NCBI GenBank assembly: GCA_030157545.1
Contig: JAOAUN010000001.1
Location: 124,001-188,000 of the forward strand
DNA: 64,000 nucleotides
Source: Burkholderiaceae bacterium
GTDB lineage: Bacteria > Pseudomonadota > Gammaproteobacteria > Burkholderiales > Burkholderiaceae_D
Direction of reading: 5' to 3'
Position 1 is the first letter of the stretch. Each line of letters begins with the position of its first letter. The notes below the pieces were generated by a model. The model made no database searches. It was given only the letters and a program-made list of their open reading frames with translations, and was not told the DNA's origin. The position numbers and the translations under genes are program-made. Of the stretch, positions 46,423 to 54,735 are shown in pieces.

Positions 46423-46920
46423 TCAATTCGCAAAATAGGCGCGTGAATAGGCATGCACAAGCGGATCTTGCGCTATGGCGGGGGCATAGTCCCAGCGGTA
46501 TCGGGCGTGCTGATTCTGCGGCAGTTGCAGCGGCAGATCGCCTGTCCACAGACGGTGCGCCAGCGCCAGATAATGCGTGCTCGCGCCATGTTCGCCGCGA
46601 AAATTGTCTGCATAAAAATGCTGGTACACGCCAACAAAAATACATTGATCCAGCCGGAATGACAGGCCCAGTTCTTCTTCGGTGATACGGCTGAATGCTG
46701 CGCTGAGCGTTTCATTTTTGCGAACTCGGCCGCCCGGCACAAACCAGTTGTCGCGTGCAGGCGGATTCTTGCGCCAGCCCAGCAGCATGCGGCGCTCGGC
46801 GTTTTCAACGAGTAGATCAATCGCAACCAGCGGTGCATTGGCGACGACTTGTTCAAATATATTTTCTGGTAATAGCCTGCTGCTTGTTGCTAGTTCGGGT
46901 GCTGGGATTTCAGTATGCAT
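46423..46920 (-). CDS. gmm: GDP-mannose mannosyl hydrolase (Nudix)
   Basis: A 165-residue Nudix protein of the GDPMH type. The altered Nudix box GGRVRKNETLSAAFSRITEEELG (near residues 67-89) and the preceding RMLLGWRKNPPARDNWFVPGG match Gmm/WcaH, which hydrolyse GDP-mannose or GDP-glucose and are thought to adjust GDP-sugar pools in colanic-acid-type loci. Its start overlaps the end of the initiating transferase gene by 11 bp, so the two are probably translationally coupled. Confidence 0.87.
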   Translation of the reverse strand: MHTEIPAPELATSSRLLPENIFEQVVANAPLVAIDLLVENAERRMLLGWRKNPPARDNWFVPGGRVRKNETLSAAFSRITEEELGLSFRLDQCIFVGVYQHFYADNFRGEHGASTHYLALAHRLWTGDLPLQLPQNQHARYRWDYAPAIAQDPLVHAYSRAYFAN

Positions 46921-48313
46921 TGGTGTCAGTCCATCCTTTGAAGGCAGTCCAAATAATGATTTTCAGATCCATCCAGAATGACCAGTGCCGGATGTAATGC
47001 AAATCAAAGGCAACCCGCCGCGCCATTTTTTCATCGGTGTCGGTCTCGCCTCTGCAACCATGAATTTGCGCCCATCCGGTGATGCCCGGTTTGACGCGGT
47101 GCCGCAGCATGTAGTTGGCAAGTTTGTCCTTGTACAAATCATTGTGTTGTAGTGCATGCGGGCGCGGTCCGACCACCGACATGTCGCCTTTCAGGACGTT
47201 GATGAACTGCGGCAGCTCATCCAGACTGGTGCGCCGCATGAAGTTACCAATCGGTGTAATGCGCGGGTCGTTGCGAGTGGCTTGCGTGACTCTGCCGGCC
47301 GCTTCGGTATGCACCTTCATGCTGCGGAATTTGTAGACATCAAAGCGGCGTCCGTTCAAGCCTAAGCGTGGCTGGCGAAACAGTACTGGCCCGGCCGAGC
47401 TGAGCTTGATCAGCGCAGCCAGCGTCAGCATTAAGGGCAGCAGCATCACCAATACCGAGAGTGCAAAGAGTTTGTCGAACATGTCTTTGGCAAGACCATG
47501 CACGCCCCCGCTGGCCGGCGTATTCAATTCCACGACCGGCATGCCGAGGAATTCGACAGTCTTGTGACTGAGTATGCCCAATGCGCTGGTGTCGGGCACC
47601 CAGCGAATATCAACAAGTGTATTGCGCAGCAGGTATTGCACGTCCTGTAGTTTTGCGGATTCGGCCAGAGGCAATGTCAGCCAGACTTCGTGTATGGCAT
47701 GGCGCATCACCGCAGCCGGAATTTGTTGCAAAAGTTCGAGTTGCTCTATGCCTTCAGTCAACGCAGATTTTGCCGTGCAAGCGTGAATGGCCTTGACTTG
47801 ATAGCCTGTCCATAATTGCTGTCTTGCGCGCCTGTGCAATTCGTGGCCGGTCGCGCCGTAGCCAACGATGATGACGCGCTTGTGGTTGTAGCCGCGTGCA
47901 CGCAGCGCCGACAGTGCAGAGTAAAGAAAAATGCGCGTGCATAGCACCGCTGTCAAGCTCAGCACATACCAGTACAGTACCCATAGTCGTGATAGTTGGT
48001 CACTTTGCCGGATCAGGAAACTGAACACGACACCAGCGGAAAGCAAAATGACAATCGCCAGCGCAGTTTGCGAAAACATGTTTTGCAGCGAACGGCCACG
48101 CCAGGAATTGTATAAATCGAACTGCGCCAGCAGCATGAATGCCAGCGCACAGCAAAAGTACACAAGCATCATATGGACCGGTGGTGCAGCTTCCAGTGCA
48201 GACGAAAAACGCAACATGCTGGCTGTTTGTGCTGTGACATAGAGCGCGAGTACATCAACGGCGCGCATCAGGTATTCCAGGCGAGAAGAATTCTTTTCTA
48301 TTAAATCGTGCAT
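46910..48313 (-). CDS. undecaprenyl-phosphate glucose/galactose phosphotransferase (WcaJ/WbaP type)
   Basis: A 467-residue polyprenyl-phosphate hexose-1-phosphate transferase that starts repeat-unit synthesis. There are four or five N-terminal helices (about 15-130), a Rossmann-like CoA-binding region (VIIVGYGATGHELHRRARQ, near 145), and a C-terminal catalytic domain after a helix near 275-295: FDVYKFRSMKVHTEA, RRTSLDELPQFINVLKGDMSVVGPRPHA and KPGITGWAQIHGCRGETDT. I chose the ATG at 48313; an in-frame GTG at 48373 would add 20 residues. It is the first gene of the minus-strand arm. Confidence 0.9.
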   Translation of the reverse strand: MHDLIEKNSSRLEYLMRAVDVLALYVTAQTASMLRFSSALEAAPPVHMMLVYFCCALAFMLLAQFDLYNSWRGRSLQNMFSQTALAIVILLSAGVVFSFLIRQSDQLSRLWVLYWYVLSLTAVLCTRIFLYSALSALRARGYNHKRVIIVGYGATGHELHRRARQQLWTGYQVKAIHACTAKSALTEGIEQLELLQQIPAAVMRHAIHEVWLTLPLAESAKLQDVQYLLRNTLVDIRWVPDTSALGILSHKTVEFLGMPVVELNTPASGGVHGLAKDMFDKLFALSVLVMLLPLMLTLAALIKLSSAGPVLFRQPRLGLNGRRFDVYKFRSMKVHTEAAGRVTQATRNDPRITPIGNFMRRTSLDELPQFINVLKGDMSVVGPRPHALQHNDLYKDKLANYMLRHRVKPGITGWAQIHGCRGETDTDEKMARRVAFDLHYIRHWSFWMDLKIIIWTAFKGWTDTNAY

Positions 48314-48563
48314 ACACGAACAAAGATAATTAATTGCAGGGGATGATGGTGTTGCGAACTGCGTTTCTTTCACCGCCCTTTGACGCCTTGATGGTAAAGA
48401 TTTAATTAGTTGTGAAAGTCCTAATTCGGCTGCCGTTGCGGAGCGTCAAACGAACAATTTGCATCAGTAAATACATGTAAGAAAAATTTGGTTTGCATTG
48501 GCCTTTTCGATGAGCGCTTGCAATGGCAATATCAGACTTTTATTGCTGCGCTATCATTGCAGC

Positions 48564-48965
48564 ATGAACACATCAGAAAATTCGCAGCAAACGCTGTATG
48601 GCTTGATAGGCGGCGACGCACGCGTCCGTGAACTGGTCGACCGTTTTTATGATTTGATGGATTTAGAGGCGGACTTCGCTACCTTGCGCGCGATGCATCC
48701 GCCTTCGCTCGAAGGCTCGCGTGACAAGCTGTATCATTTTTTGTCCGGCTGGAGCGGCGGACCTGATCTGTATACGCCGCGCTATGGCAATGCCTTCTTG
48801 CGGGCACGGCATCTGCCGTTTTCTATAGGCACTTCAGCGCGCGATCAGTGGTTGCTATGTATGGTTCTGGCGATGCAGGGTCTGGGGATTGCGGAAGACG
48901 ATCAGGATATTTTGCTGAACGCGTTTTTCAGGACGGCGGACTGGATGCGGAACAAGCCGGATTGA
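48564..48965 (+). CDS. group II truncated hemoglobin
   Basis: A 133-residue 2-over-2 globin. The proximal His is H83 in RARHLPFSIG, the G8 tryptophan is W96 in RDQWLLCM, and the B10 tyrosine is Y29 in DRFYDLMD; these mark group II (trHbO). Such proteins bind O2 or NO and take part in oxidative or nitrosative stress or respiration. I chose the ATG at 48564, as the longer frame to 48498 lacks similarity. It diverges from the exopolysaccharide operon and is the last gene before the chaperone module. Confidence 0.88.
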   Translation: MNTSENSQQTLYGLIGGDARVRELVDRFYDLMDLEADFATLRAMHPPSLEGSRDKLYHFLSGWSGGPDLYTPRYGNAFLRARHLPFSIGTSARDQWLLCMVLAMQGLGIAEDDQDILLNAFFRTADWMRNKPD

Positions 48966-49024
48966 ACAACAGAGATGGATGGTTCCCTGGTTCATCCATC
49001 AAATTTACGCGTCATCCGGGCCCG

Positions 49025-49594
49025 TCAATTCGGGCTTGTTTTGCACAATTCCCTGATCATGAAAACCATGCTGGTACTGCAGGTGAGGGTGCCGCCTAAA
49101 GCAATGGCGGCAGCAGCGCCAAATGCGACGCAAATTTCAGTTGTCGCTTTTTCCGGGAACCTTGTTATTAAATCGTACAGGAATGCTGTGGCAACAAAGC
49201 CTGCTACAGCGGCTGAAAATCCACACGACGTGCCCATGCCTGATAGACAAAATTTGGTGGGTTTCTGGCGTAACTGCGGTGTATTTGCTGCAACGTGGGG
49301 TTCCTTCGAGTGCGGGGTGTTCATCTTACTTGCTGCTCTGTTTGCCCATTCCTGCTCGCTTTGATCGCCCGTGCTGGAATTTTCGAAAGAATTCGCTGAT
49401 TCACTTTCATCTTGATCGCAGCTATTTACAACGATTGATTCTGATTCATTGTCATCGGCTTGTGTTATGCCGCTATTCCAGTTTGCGGCTGCCGTAACAA
49501 CAGCCCCTGTTTTTTCGTGTGCCGGCTGCGCTTGGCCTTGACCTGGATTGTGACTTCTTTCTGATCCGCTGGATGCTGAAATTCTGTTAGCCAT
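49025..49594 (-). CDS. two-helix membrane protein with Ser/Glu-rich N-terminus; putative type III chaperone client (module A)
   Basis: Not assignable to a named family. The 189 residues have a long disordered part (1-115) rich in Ser, Glu, Asn and Gln, and two hydrophobic helices (about 121-143 and 154-180) with a short loop YDLITRFPEKATTE. The counterpart at 57892-58458 has the same length and layout and a similar loop (NDFVNNPKALSE). It is 26 bp downstream of the SycD-like chaperone gene on the same strand. A hydrophobic hairpin plus a class II chaperone is how type III translocators are organised, so it may be secreted. No similarity to YopB or YopD is claimed. Confidence 0.6.
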   Translation of the reverse strand: MANRISASSGSERSHNPGQGQAQPAHEKTGAVVTAAANWNSGITQADDNESESIVVNSCDQDESESANSFENSSTGDQSEQEWANRAASKMNTPHSKEPHVAANTPQLRQKPTKFCLSGMGTSCGFSAAVAGFVATAFLYDLITRFPEKATTEICVAFGAAAAIALGGTLTCSTSMVFMIRELCKTSPN

Positions 49595-49620
49595 TGCTAT
49601 TCCTCTAAGTTGCTAAAACA

Positions 49621-50151
49621 TTAGTGCTGCAGACTATGGATTCTGGCTTGTGCCAGTTCAAATAATTCACGACAGTGAAATTTTCCACGTGAGATTTCGA
49701 CGAGCTTCTCGAAAATGGCTTTTGCTTCGGTAAATTTGTCAATCGCAAGCAGGCATTCAGCCAGTCGATATGCCGCTACTGTTTCATCTGGCTTCAGGTC
49801 GAGCGTGCGTGCAAACAAGATGGCTGCATATTTGTATTCCCCAAGACGTTGCAGACATGACCCGGTTTGAAACACATAACGCTTATCGGTGGGATCGTGC
49901 AGCATGAGTTGCAAACAGATCGGTAACGCATGCTCGAAAGCGCCGTCATTGCAGAGCTTGGTGGCGATGTTATACAAGGCATCAAATTCGGTTTTGGTGA
50001 TGCCGCGCAGTTCACCAAGCGTGACGCCTTTTTCACTTGCCAGATCAAATTGTTCGAGTACTTGCGGCAATTTCTCAAGGCTTTTGGTGAGCTGTTCGAC
50101 TATCGTGGCAATTTCAGGGTCAGTAGGCGGATAAGAATAAGTGGAAGTCAC
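49621..50151 (-). CDS. SycD/LcrH-type TPR chaperone (type III secretion class II), module A
   Basis: A 176-residue all-helical TPR protein of the SycD/LcrH family, which binds hydrophobic translocators in the cytoplasm before secretion. The motif TLGELRGITKTEFDALYNIATKLCNDGAFEHALPICLQLMLHDP (residues about 43-86) holds the family's start helix and first TPR; YVFQTGSCLQRLGEYKYAAILFARTLDLKPDE and VAAYRLAECLLAID are TPRs 2 and 3. I chose the GTG at 50151: AGGAG is 5 nt upstream, and the paralogue begins at the matching GTG. The two proteins are about 68% identical (119 of 176 by ungapped hand alignment). An HrpL-like box lies 66 bp upstream. Confidence 0.8.
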   Translation of the reverse strand: MTSTYSYPPTDPEIATIVEQLTKSLEKLPQVLEQFDLASEKGVTLGELRGITKTEFDALYNIATKLCNDGAFEHALPICLQLMLHDPTDKRYVFQTGSCLQRLGEYKYAAILFARTLDLKPDETVAAYRLAECLLAIDKFTEAKAIFEKLVEISRGKFHCRELFELAQARIHSLQH

Positions 50152-50216
50152 AAGCACTCCTGTTGAATTGGAAAATTCACGGACGTCAGCACGGATTGAA
50201 TACGCAGTGCAGCGCT

Positions 50217-50244
50217 TGAGTGCAGGGAACGCAGGTTGGGTTCC
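50217..50244 (-). promoter_or_regulatory. HrpL-like promoter GGAACC-N15-GCACTCA upstream of chaperone A
   Basis: On the minus strand GGAACC (50244-50239), 15 bp, then GCACTCA (50223-50217). The HrpL (ECF sigma) consensus is GGAACC-N15/16-CCACNNA, so there is one mismatch. Its end lies 66 bp from the GTG at 50151, leaving a leader of about 55-60 nt. Confidence 0.6.
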
Positions 50245-50297
50245 CTCGATGGAGAGGCGTTTTTTTCCGGGGCGATGCCCGGATTTTTACAAACGTT

Positions 50298-51566
50298 TTA
50301 CATCAAACCTTCAAACAAAATCACATCAACTTCATCGCCCGTTTGTACATCATCCTGCGCATGAGCAAGCATGATGATGCAATTGGCTGCTGACATCGAA
50401 CTCAACATGCCTGATCCTTGCGACCCGGTGATGCACACGCTTGCTTGGCCATTGCTATCGCGGGTGAGTATGCCGCGTTGAAATTCGGTGCGGCCCGGTT
50501 TTTTGCGGATCGGCTGGGCAGATAGTGCCCGCATCACGGGCAATGGTTGTGGTGCTGCTCCCATCATCTGCAGCAATGCTTCGCGCGCAAAAAAATAAAA
50601 CGTCACCATGACGGCGACCGGATTGCCCGGCAAACCGAACAGTATTGCGTTATGACCATTTGAGCTTACTTTTCCGAATGCCATGGGCCGTCCGGGGCGC
50701 ATGTCGATTTTCCAGAAATGCACGTCACCTAACTTGGCGAGCAGTTGCTTCATGTAGTCGGCGTCACCGGCCGATACACCGCCGGATGTAATGATTGCGT
50801 CGGCCTGTTCACACGCAGTTTTTAAAGCAGCTTCGAGGGCAAGCGGATTATCGTTGACGACGCCCATGTCGACAGGTTCGCAACCGAGCCGCGTGAGCAT
50901 GCCATGTAAGGTGTAGCGGTTGCTGTCGTAAATGCAGCCTGCAGCGAGGGGTTCGCCGATGGAGCGCAATTCGTCGCCGGTAGAAAAATACGCGACACGC
51001 AATTTGCGCCGGACGCTGGCTTCGGCAATGCCGAGCGAGGCCAACAGCCCGAGGTCGGCGGGTGTCAGCACTTTGCCTTTTTTTAAAGCGGGCTTGCCCA
51101 GCGCCAGATCTTCGCCGGCCATGCGCCGGTTTGCACCGGGCTTCACGACAGCAGCGTCAAAGCTGATGGTCTGTTCACTGGTTTGTTGCGTTAATTGTTG
51201 CGTTAATTCTTGCGGGACTACCGTGTCGCAACCGGCCGGCACGACGGCGCCGGTCATGATGCGCACGCAGTCGCCGCGCTGCACACTGCCGGTATACGGT
51301 TTGCCCGCCAGCGCAATGCCGACGACGCGCAAATGCCTGGTGGCGAGGTCCTCGTGATGCAGGGCATAGCCATCCATCGCCGAGTTATCGTGTGCCGGCA
51401 CATTGATCGTCGAGATAAGGTCTGCCGCCAGTACGCGCTGCAGCAACTGTTTGAGTGGCAGTATCTCCGTCTCGCTGACGTGCGGCACCGATTCTGCAAT
51501 CAAGGCTTGCGCTTGCGTGACAGTCAGCGCATTGACGTCATTGCCAGTCGGGCTTGGTGTTTTCAT
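50298..51566 (-). CDS. moeA: molybdopterin molybdenumtransferase
   Basis: A 422-residue MoeA that inserts molybdate into adenylated molybdopterin. Motifs include NVPAHDNSAMDGYA near residue 58, GAVVPAGCDTVVPQE, DSNRYTLHGML, IITSGGVSAGDADY near residue 255, MRPGRPMAFGKV and LFGLPGNPVAVMVTF, all typical of the family. The C-terminal domain is short and complete (DEVDVILFEGL). It follows moaA by 17 bp on the same strand, so the two form a molybdenum-cofactor unit. It lies directly downstream of the type III chaperone module's promoter region on the genome but is transcribed toward it. Confidence 0.93.
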   Translation of the reverse strand: MKTPSPTGNDVNALTVTQAQALIAESVPHVSETEILPLKQLLQRVLAADLISTINVPAHDNSAMDGYALHHEDLATRHLRVVGIALAGKPYTGSVQRGDCVRIMTGAVVPAGCDTVVPQELTQQLTQQTSEQTISFDAAVVKPGANRRMAGEDLALGKPALKKGKVLTPADLGLLASLGIAEASVRRKLRVAYFSTGDELRSIGEPLAAGCIYDSNRYTLHGMLTRLGCEPVDMGVVNDNPLALEAALKTACEQADAIITSGGVSAGDADYMKQLLAKLGDVHFWKIDMRPGRPMAFGKVSSNGHNAILFGLPGNPVAVMVTFYFFAREALLQMMGAAPQPLPVMRALSAQPIRKKPGRTEFQRGILTRDSNGQASVCITGSQGSGMLSSMSAANCIIMLAHAQDDVQTGDEVDVILFEGLM

Positions 51567-51583
51567 GAAAAGTGATAAGGGCC

Positions 51584-52699
51584 TTAGCCGCCGATATACG
51601 ACATCTCGACTTTGCGCACCGGCCGGTTCAAGCCTTCGGTGTTGATGCTGCGCAGTTCGGAGTAGCGGTCTTCACGCTGTTTCCACAGATGCGCAATGGC
51701 AGCCGTGATTTGCGCATCGCTGTAGTCACCACGCATCAGCGCACGCAAGTCGTGGCCGCTGGTGGCAAACAGGCAGGTAAAGAGTTTGCCTTCCGTGGAC
51801 AAGCGCGCGCGGTTGCAGTCGCCGCAAAATGCCTGCGTGACGCTGGAGATGACGCCAATTTCGCCACCGCCATCAACATAGCGCCAGCGCGTAGCGGTTT
51901 CACCGGTGTAGTTGGGTTCGAGCGTGGTCAGCGGCATGTGTTCGTTTATACGGCGCACGACTTCAGCGGAGGGAATCACGTCGTCCATTTTCCAGCCGTT
52001 GGACGCGCCGACATCCATGTATTCAATGAAGCGAAGGATTGCCGGCGTACCTTTGAAGTGGCGCGCCATCGGCACGATTTCCTGGTCGTTGACGCCGCCC
52101 TTGACAACCATGTTGACCTTGATCGAGCTTAAGCCAACCTGATGCGCGACATCGATGCCGTGCAAGACGTCGGCGACTGGGAAGTCCACATCATTCATTT
52201 TTTGAAAGGTCGCTTCATCGAGGGAATCCAGCGAGACCGTCACGCGCTTCAAGCCCGCGTCTTTCAGTGATTGCGCTTTTTTCGCCAGCAGCGAACCATT
52301 GGTGGTCATCGTCAAGTCGAGCGGCTTGCCGTCGAGCGTGGTTAACGAGGCCAGCATTTCAATGAGCTTTTCGATGTTCTTGCGCAGCAGGGGTTCACCA
52401 CCGGTGAGGCGAATTTTTTCAACGCCGTGTGCTATGAAAATTTTGGTGATGCGGGTGATTTCTTCAAACGACAGCAAGGAGCTGTGCGGCAGGAACTGGT
52501 AGTCCTTGTCGAAGACTTCTTTCGGCATGCAGTAAACACAACGGAAATTGCAGCGGTCAGTTACCGAAATGCGCAAGTCGCGCAGCGGGCGCGCCAGTTT
52601 GTCTGCCATTAAACCGGTCGCCGGTTCAAGTGTGGCAGGGATGGTCGGTATCGAATGCAGGTAGCGCAGGTCGGCGACGGGGATGATGCGTTCAGTCAT
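51584..52699 (-). CDS. moaA: GTP 3',8-cyclase (molybdenum cofactor biosynthesis)
   Basis: A 371-residue radical SAM enzyme for the first molybdenum-cofactor step. The N-terminal [4Fe-4S] motif is CNFRCVYC (CX3CX2C) near residue 50; [12 protein letters not shown] follows; the second cluster is in [21 protein letters not shown]; the C-terminus ends in GG (SYIGG), required for activity. I chose the ATG at 52699 over an in-frame TTG nine bases upstream. moeA follows 17 bp downstream. The N-terminal 30 residues are longer than in E. coli. Confidence 0.93.
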   Translation of the reverse strand: MTERIIPVADLRYLHSIPTIPATLEPATGLMADKLARPLRDLRISVTDRCNFRCVYCMPKEVFDKDYQFLPHSSLLSFEEITRITKIFIAHGVEKIRLTGGEPLLRKNIEKLIEMLASLTTLDGKPLDLTMTTNGSLLAKKAQSLKDAGLKRVTVSLDSLDEATFQKMNDVDFPVADVLHGIDVAHQVGLSSIKVNMVVKGGVNDQEIVPMARHFKGTPAILRFIEYMDVGASNGWKMDDVIPSAEVVRRINEHMPLTTLEPNYTGETATRWRYVDGGGEIGVISSVTQAFCGDCNRARLSTEGKLFTCLFATSGHDLRALMRGDYSDAQITAAIAHLWKQREDRYSELRSINTEGLNRPVRKVEMSYIGG

Positions 52700-52776
52700 A
52701 TTTACCAAGCTTGAGTCACTGGGTTCCGGCGTGTACTGGAACGAAAAATTATTCGGTTGCAGGCTGATTTTCCTCT

Positions 52777-52809
52777 GTCATTCCGGCGCAGGCCGGAATC
52801 CAGTGATTT
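52777..52809. repeat. REP-like palindromic element (copy 1)
   Basis: GTCATTCCGGCGCAGGCCGG plus AATCCAGTGATTT; ATTCCGGC and GCCGGAAT form an 8-bp stem with a 4-nt loop. Identical over the first 29 bases to 54538-54570. This type (cattccggcgcaggccggaatccag) is widespread in Burkholderiales. Confidence 0.8.
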
Positions 52810-52821
52810 ATGTCGCCTGCA

Positions 52822-54147
52822 TCAGGGCAAATAAGATACCACGAGCCCCGCTAATGCACAGACAAGGATCAGCTTGATGGTACCGACTTTGTAGCGCATC
52901 AGCGCAACTGCCGCCGCAATGCAGATTCCCAACGCAATCCAGTCCCAATCGCGCAGCGGCAGCATCAGGTGAAATACCTGCTCGGAGAAGAACACTGCCA
53001 GACTGACAATGACACCGACCACGGCCGCTGAAATAGCCGTTAGCGGTGCTGTCAGGCGGATGTTGTTGCGGGTTGATTCGACCAGCGGGCCACCTGCCAG
53101 AATGAAAATAAACGAGGGCAGGAACGTGAAAAAAGTCGCCACGGCCGCACCGGCAGCGCCGGCGAGGAACAGGTTGGCTGCGCCGAAAAGCTCTTTGCTC
53201 CAGCCGCCGACAAAGCCGACGAAGGCAACGATCATGATCAGCGGGCCCGGTGTGGTTTCACCGAGCGCCAGTCCGTCTATCATTTGCGCAGGCGTCAACC
53301 ATTGGTAGCTTGCGACGGCGCCCTGATAGACATAGGGCAGCACGGCATAGGCGCCTCCGAAAGTCAGCATCGCTGCCTTGGTAAAGAACCAGCTCATTTG
53401 CACCAGCGGATTTTGCAGGCCAGTCGCCATGACCAGCAGGCTCCAGCAGAGCGCAAAGATAGCGATACCGCTTGCCGTGACCAGAATCAGGCCTGACCAG
53501 CTGAAATAGGCATGCGAAGGCGCCGGCGTGTGGTCATCAATCAAGGCCGGGCCATAGGATGAGGTATGGCTGGCATGGCCGCCACCGATTTGAAATCGTG
53601 CTGGTAGCCAGCGCCCTCCGGCAAGGCCGATGACGCCGGCCGCCAGCACGACAAGCGGAAAAGGCAGATGGAAAATGGCAATCGCGATAAAAGCCAACAC
53701 GGCAATGCCGATCAGCCAGCGGTTTTTAAGGCTGCGACTGCCGATGCGCCAGGCCGCTGCCAGCACAATGGCCACCACGGCCGGTTTGATACCGTACAAA
53801 ATGCCAGCGACGACGGGCACGTCGCCGAAGGCCAGATAGATCCACGACAGCAGCGTCAGGATCAGCAGCGACGGCAGCACGAACAGCAATCCGGCCAGGA
53901 TACCGCCACGGGTACGGTGCATCAGCCAGCCTATGTAGACCGCCAGCTGCATCGCTTCCGGACCGGGCAGCAGCATGCAGTAGTTGAGCGCATGCAGGAA
54001 GCGCTGCTCGGAAATCCAGCGCCGCCGCTCGACAAGTTCGGTATGCATCAGTGCGATCTGGCCGCCCGGGCCACCGAAGCTGATGAAGCCGAGTTTTAGC
54101 CAATACCAGAAGGCTTCGGCGAGAGTAGGGTGGGCGGGGGTTTGCAT
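52822..54147 (-). CDS. chrA: chromate transporter, two-domain ChrA
   Basis: A 441-residue CHR-family efflux protein with about 10-12 membrane helices. It has two homologous halves: the first with [33 protein letters not shown] (near residue 14) and [16 protein letters not shown], the second with [26 protein letters not shown] and [23 protein letters not shown]. Long ChrA proteins export chromate or are sulfate-related; no ChrB or ChrF is adjacent. I chose the ATG at 54147; the extension to 54165 begins at TTG. A truncated copy is present at 59241-59407. Confidence 0.9.
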   Translation of the reverse strand: MQTPAHPTLAEAFWYWLKLGFISFGGPGGQIALMHTELVERRRWISEQRFLHALNYCMLLPGPEAMQLAVYIGWLMHRTRGGILAGLLFVLPSLLILTLLSWIYLAFGDVPVVAGILYGIKPAVVAIVLAAAWRIGSRSLKNRWLIGIAVLAFIAIAIFHLPFPLVVLAAGVIGLAGGRWLPARFQIGGGHASHTSSYGPALIDDHTPAPSHAYFSWSGLILVTASGIAIFALCWSLLVMATGLQNPLVQMSWFFTKAAMLTFGGAYAVLPYVYQGAVASYQWLTPAQMIDGLALGETTPGPLIMIVAFVGFVGGWSKELFGAANLFLAGAAGAAVATFFTFLPSFIFILAGGPLVESTRNNIRLTAPLTAISAAVVGVIVSLAVFFSEQVFHLMLPLRDWDWIALGICIAAAVALMRYKVGTIKLILVCALAGLVVSYLP

Positions 54148-54198
54148 AGTTTTCAACAAAAGCAAATAAGCTTCGTCTTTTATTTTTACTTATAAATT

Positions 54199-54225
54199 CT
54201 AGTCAGGATTCGGGTTTTTGATCAT
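54199..54225 (-). pseudogene. brnA antitoxin remnant (first 8 codons)
   Basis: The minus strand reads ATG ATC AAA AAC CCG AAT CCT GAC then TAG, giving MIKNPNPD. This matches the usual start of BrnA antitoxins (M-x-KNPNPE). It begins inside the end of the brnT frame, the normal overlap of brnT and brnA, and stops after 8 residues. The rest of brnA is missing; chrA's upstream region follows. Confidence 0.55.
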
Positions 54226-54439
54226 AGTATTTCACCTCTCTTGCGTTTGCCCTGCGCAGACTGATGAAGTGTAAAGCATTACCGCGCGGCGTAAAAACGC
54301 GTGCATGCAGACGATCCGCTATCCTTCCTGAGTTTCTGTAACGCCGTTCGCCTTAGTCTTTGCGAATATCTTCTTCGATCAGAGCCAAAGACCAGTCCAG
54401 ATGCACCGCGAGTGTGAAAGGCAGGCCACGGTCTGACTT
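54203..54439 (-). pseudogene. brnT toxin remnant with internal stop
   Basis: Reading the minus strand in the frame that ends at TGA 54203-54205 gives GLPFTLAVHLDWSLALIEED, IRKD, a stop (TAA at 54353-54355), then GERRYRNSGRIADRLHARVF, TPRGNALHFISLRRANAREV and KYYDQKPES. This follows the BrnT family: an aspartate-rich stretch ending YGE-x-R, a beta strand, then RIISxRKAxxxExxxY. The stop codon replaces the Y of YGE. The N-terminal 20 residues, including the HGV/F-type region, are missing or unreadable. It cannot make a functional toxin. Confidence 0.6.
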
Positions 54440-54491
54440 GCAAGCCAGACCGCTTCGGCAGGCGTAACGCAAGCGTTACGCAATTCCTGCC
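54430..54491. repeat. pair of strong hairpins
   Basis: GGTCTG-A-CTTG/CAAG-C-CAGACC (54430-54451) and a nested structure GGCAGG...CCTGCC (54457-54462 with 54486-54491) enclosing the perfect GCGTAACGC-AA-GCGTTACGC (54462-54481). The first overlaps the 5' end of the brnT remnant. Function unknown. Confidence 0.55.
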
Positions 54492-54537
54492 TCACCCTGC
54501 ACCGGGAAGACGACTACAGGGCAGTTATCTCAACATC

Positions 54538-54570
54538 GTCATTCCGGCGCAGGCCGGAATCCAGTGACTT
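54538..54570. repeat. REP-like palindromic element (copy 2)
   Basis: Same element as 52777-52809, in the same orientation, with final bases GTGACTT. The two copies flank chrA and the brnTA remnant, about 1.73 kb apart. From 54571 to 54735 I see no other feature. Confidence 0.8.
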
Positions 54571-54735
54571 GAGGATTTTTGTTGGCTACAGAAATATGCC
54601 AGCTTAACTGAGGGCGGTTGGCTACGGTCGACTTCATTATGTCAAAGCTTTTGTGAGTACAAAAAATACGTGGTTTATTCCTGCCATGAAATAGCGCAGA
54701 TATAGAATTCCTGTGCTCACAGAGCGGGCGCGCAA

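Noticed and set aside
48370..48400. Possible JUMPstart/ops element (GGGCGGTG on the minus strand) upstream of the initiating transferase
   Set aside because: It lacks the GGCGGTAGCGTG core; the resemblance is limited to six bases.
52700..52776. Molybdenum-cofactor riboswitch upstream of moaA
   Set aside because: The leader before moaA is short and only a 5-bp stem (GTTCC/GGAAC) is visible; no Moco-motif architecture.
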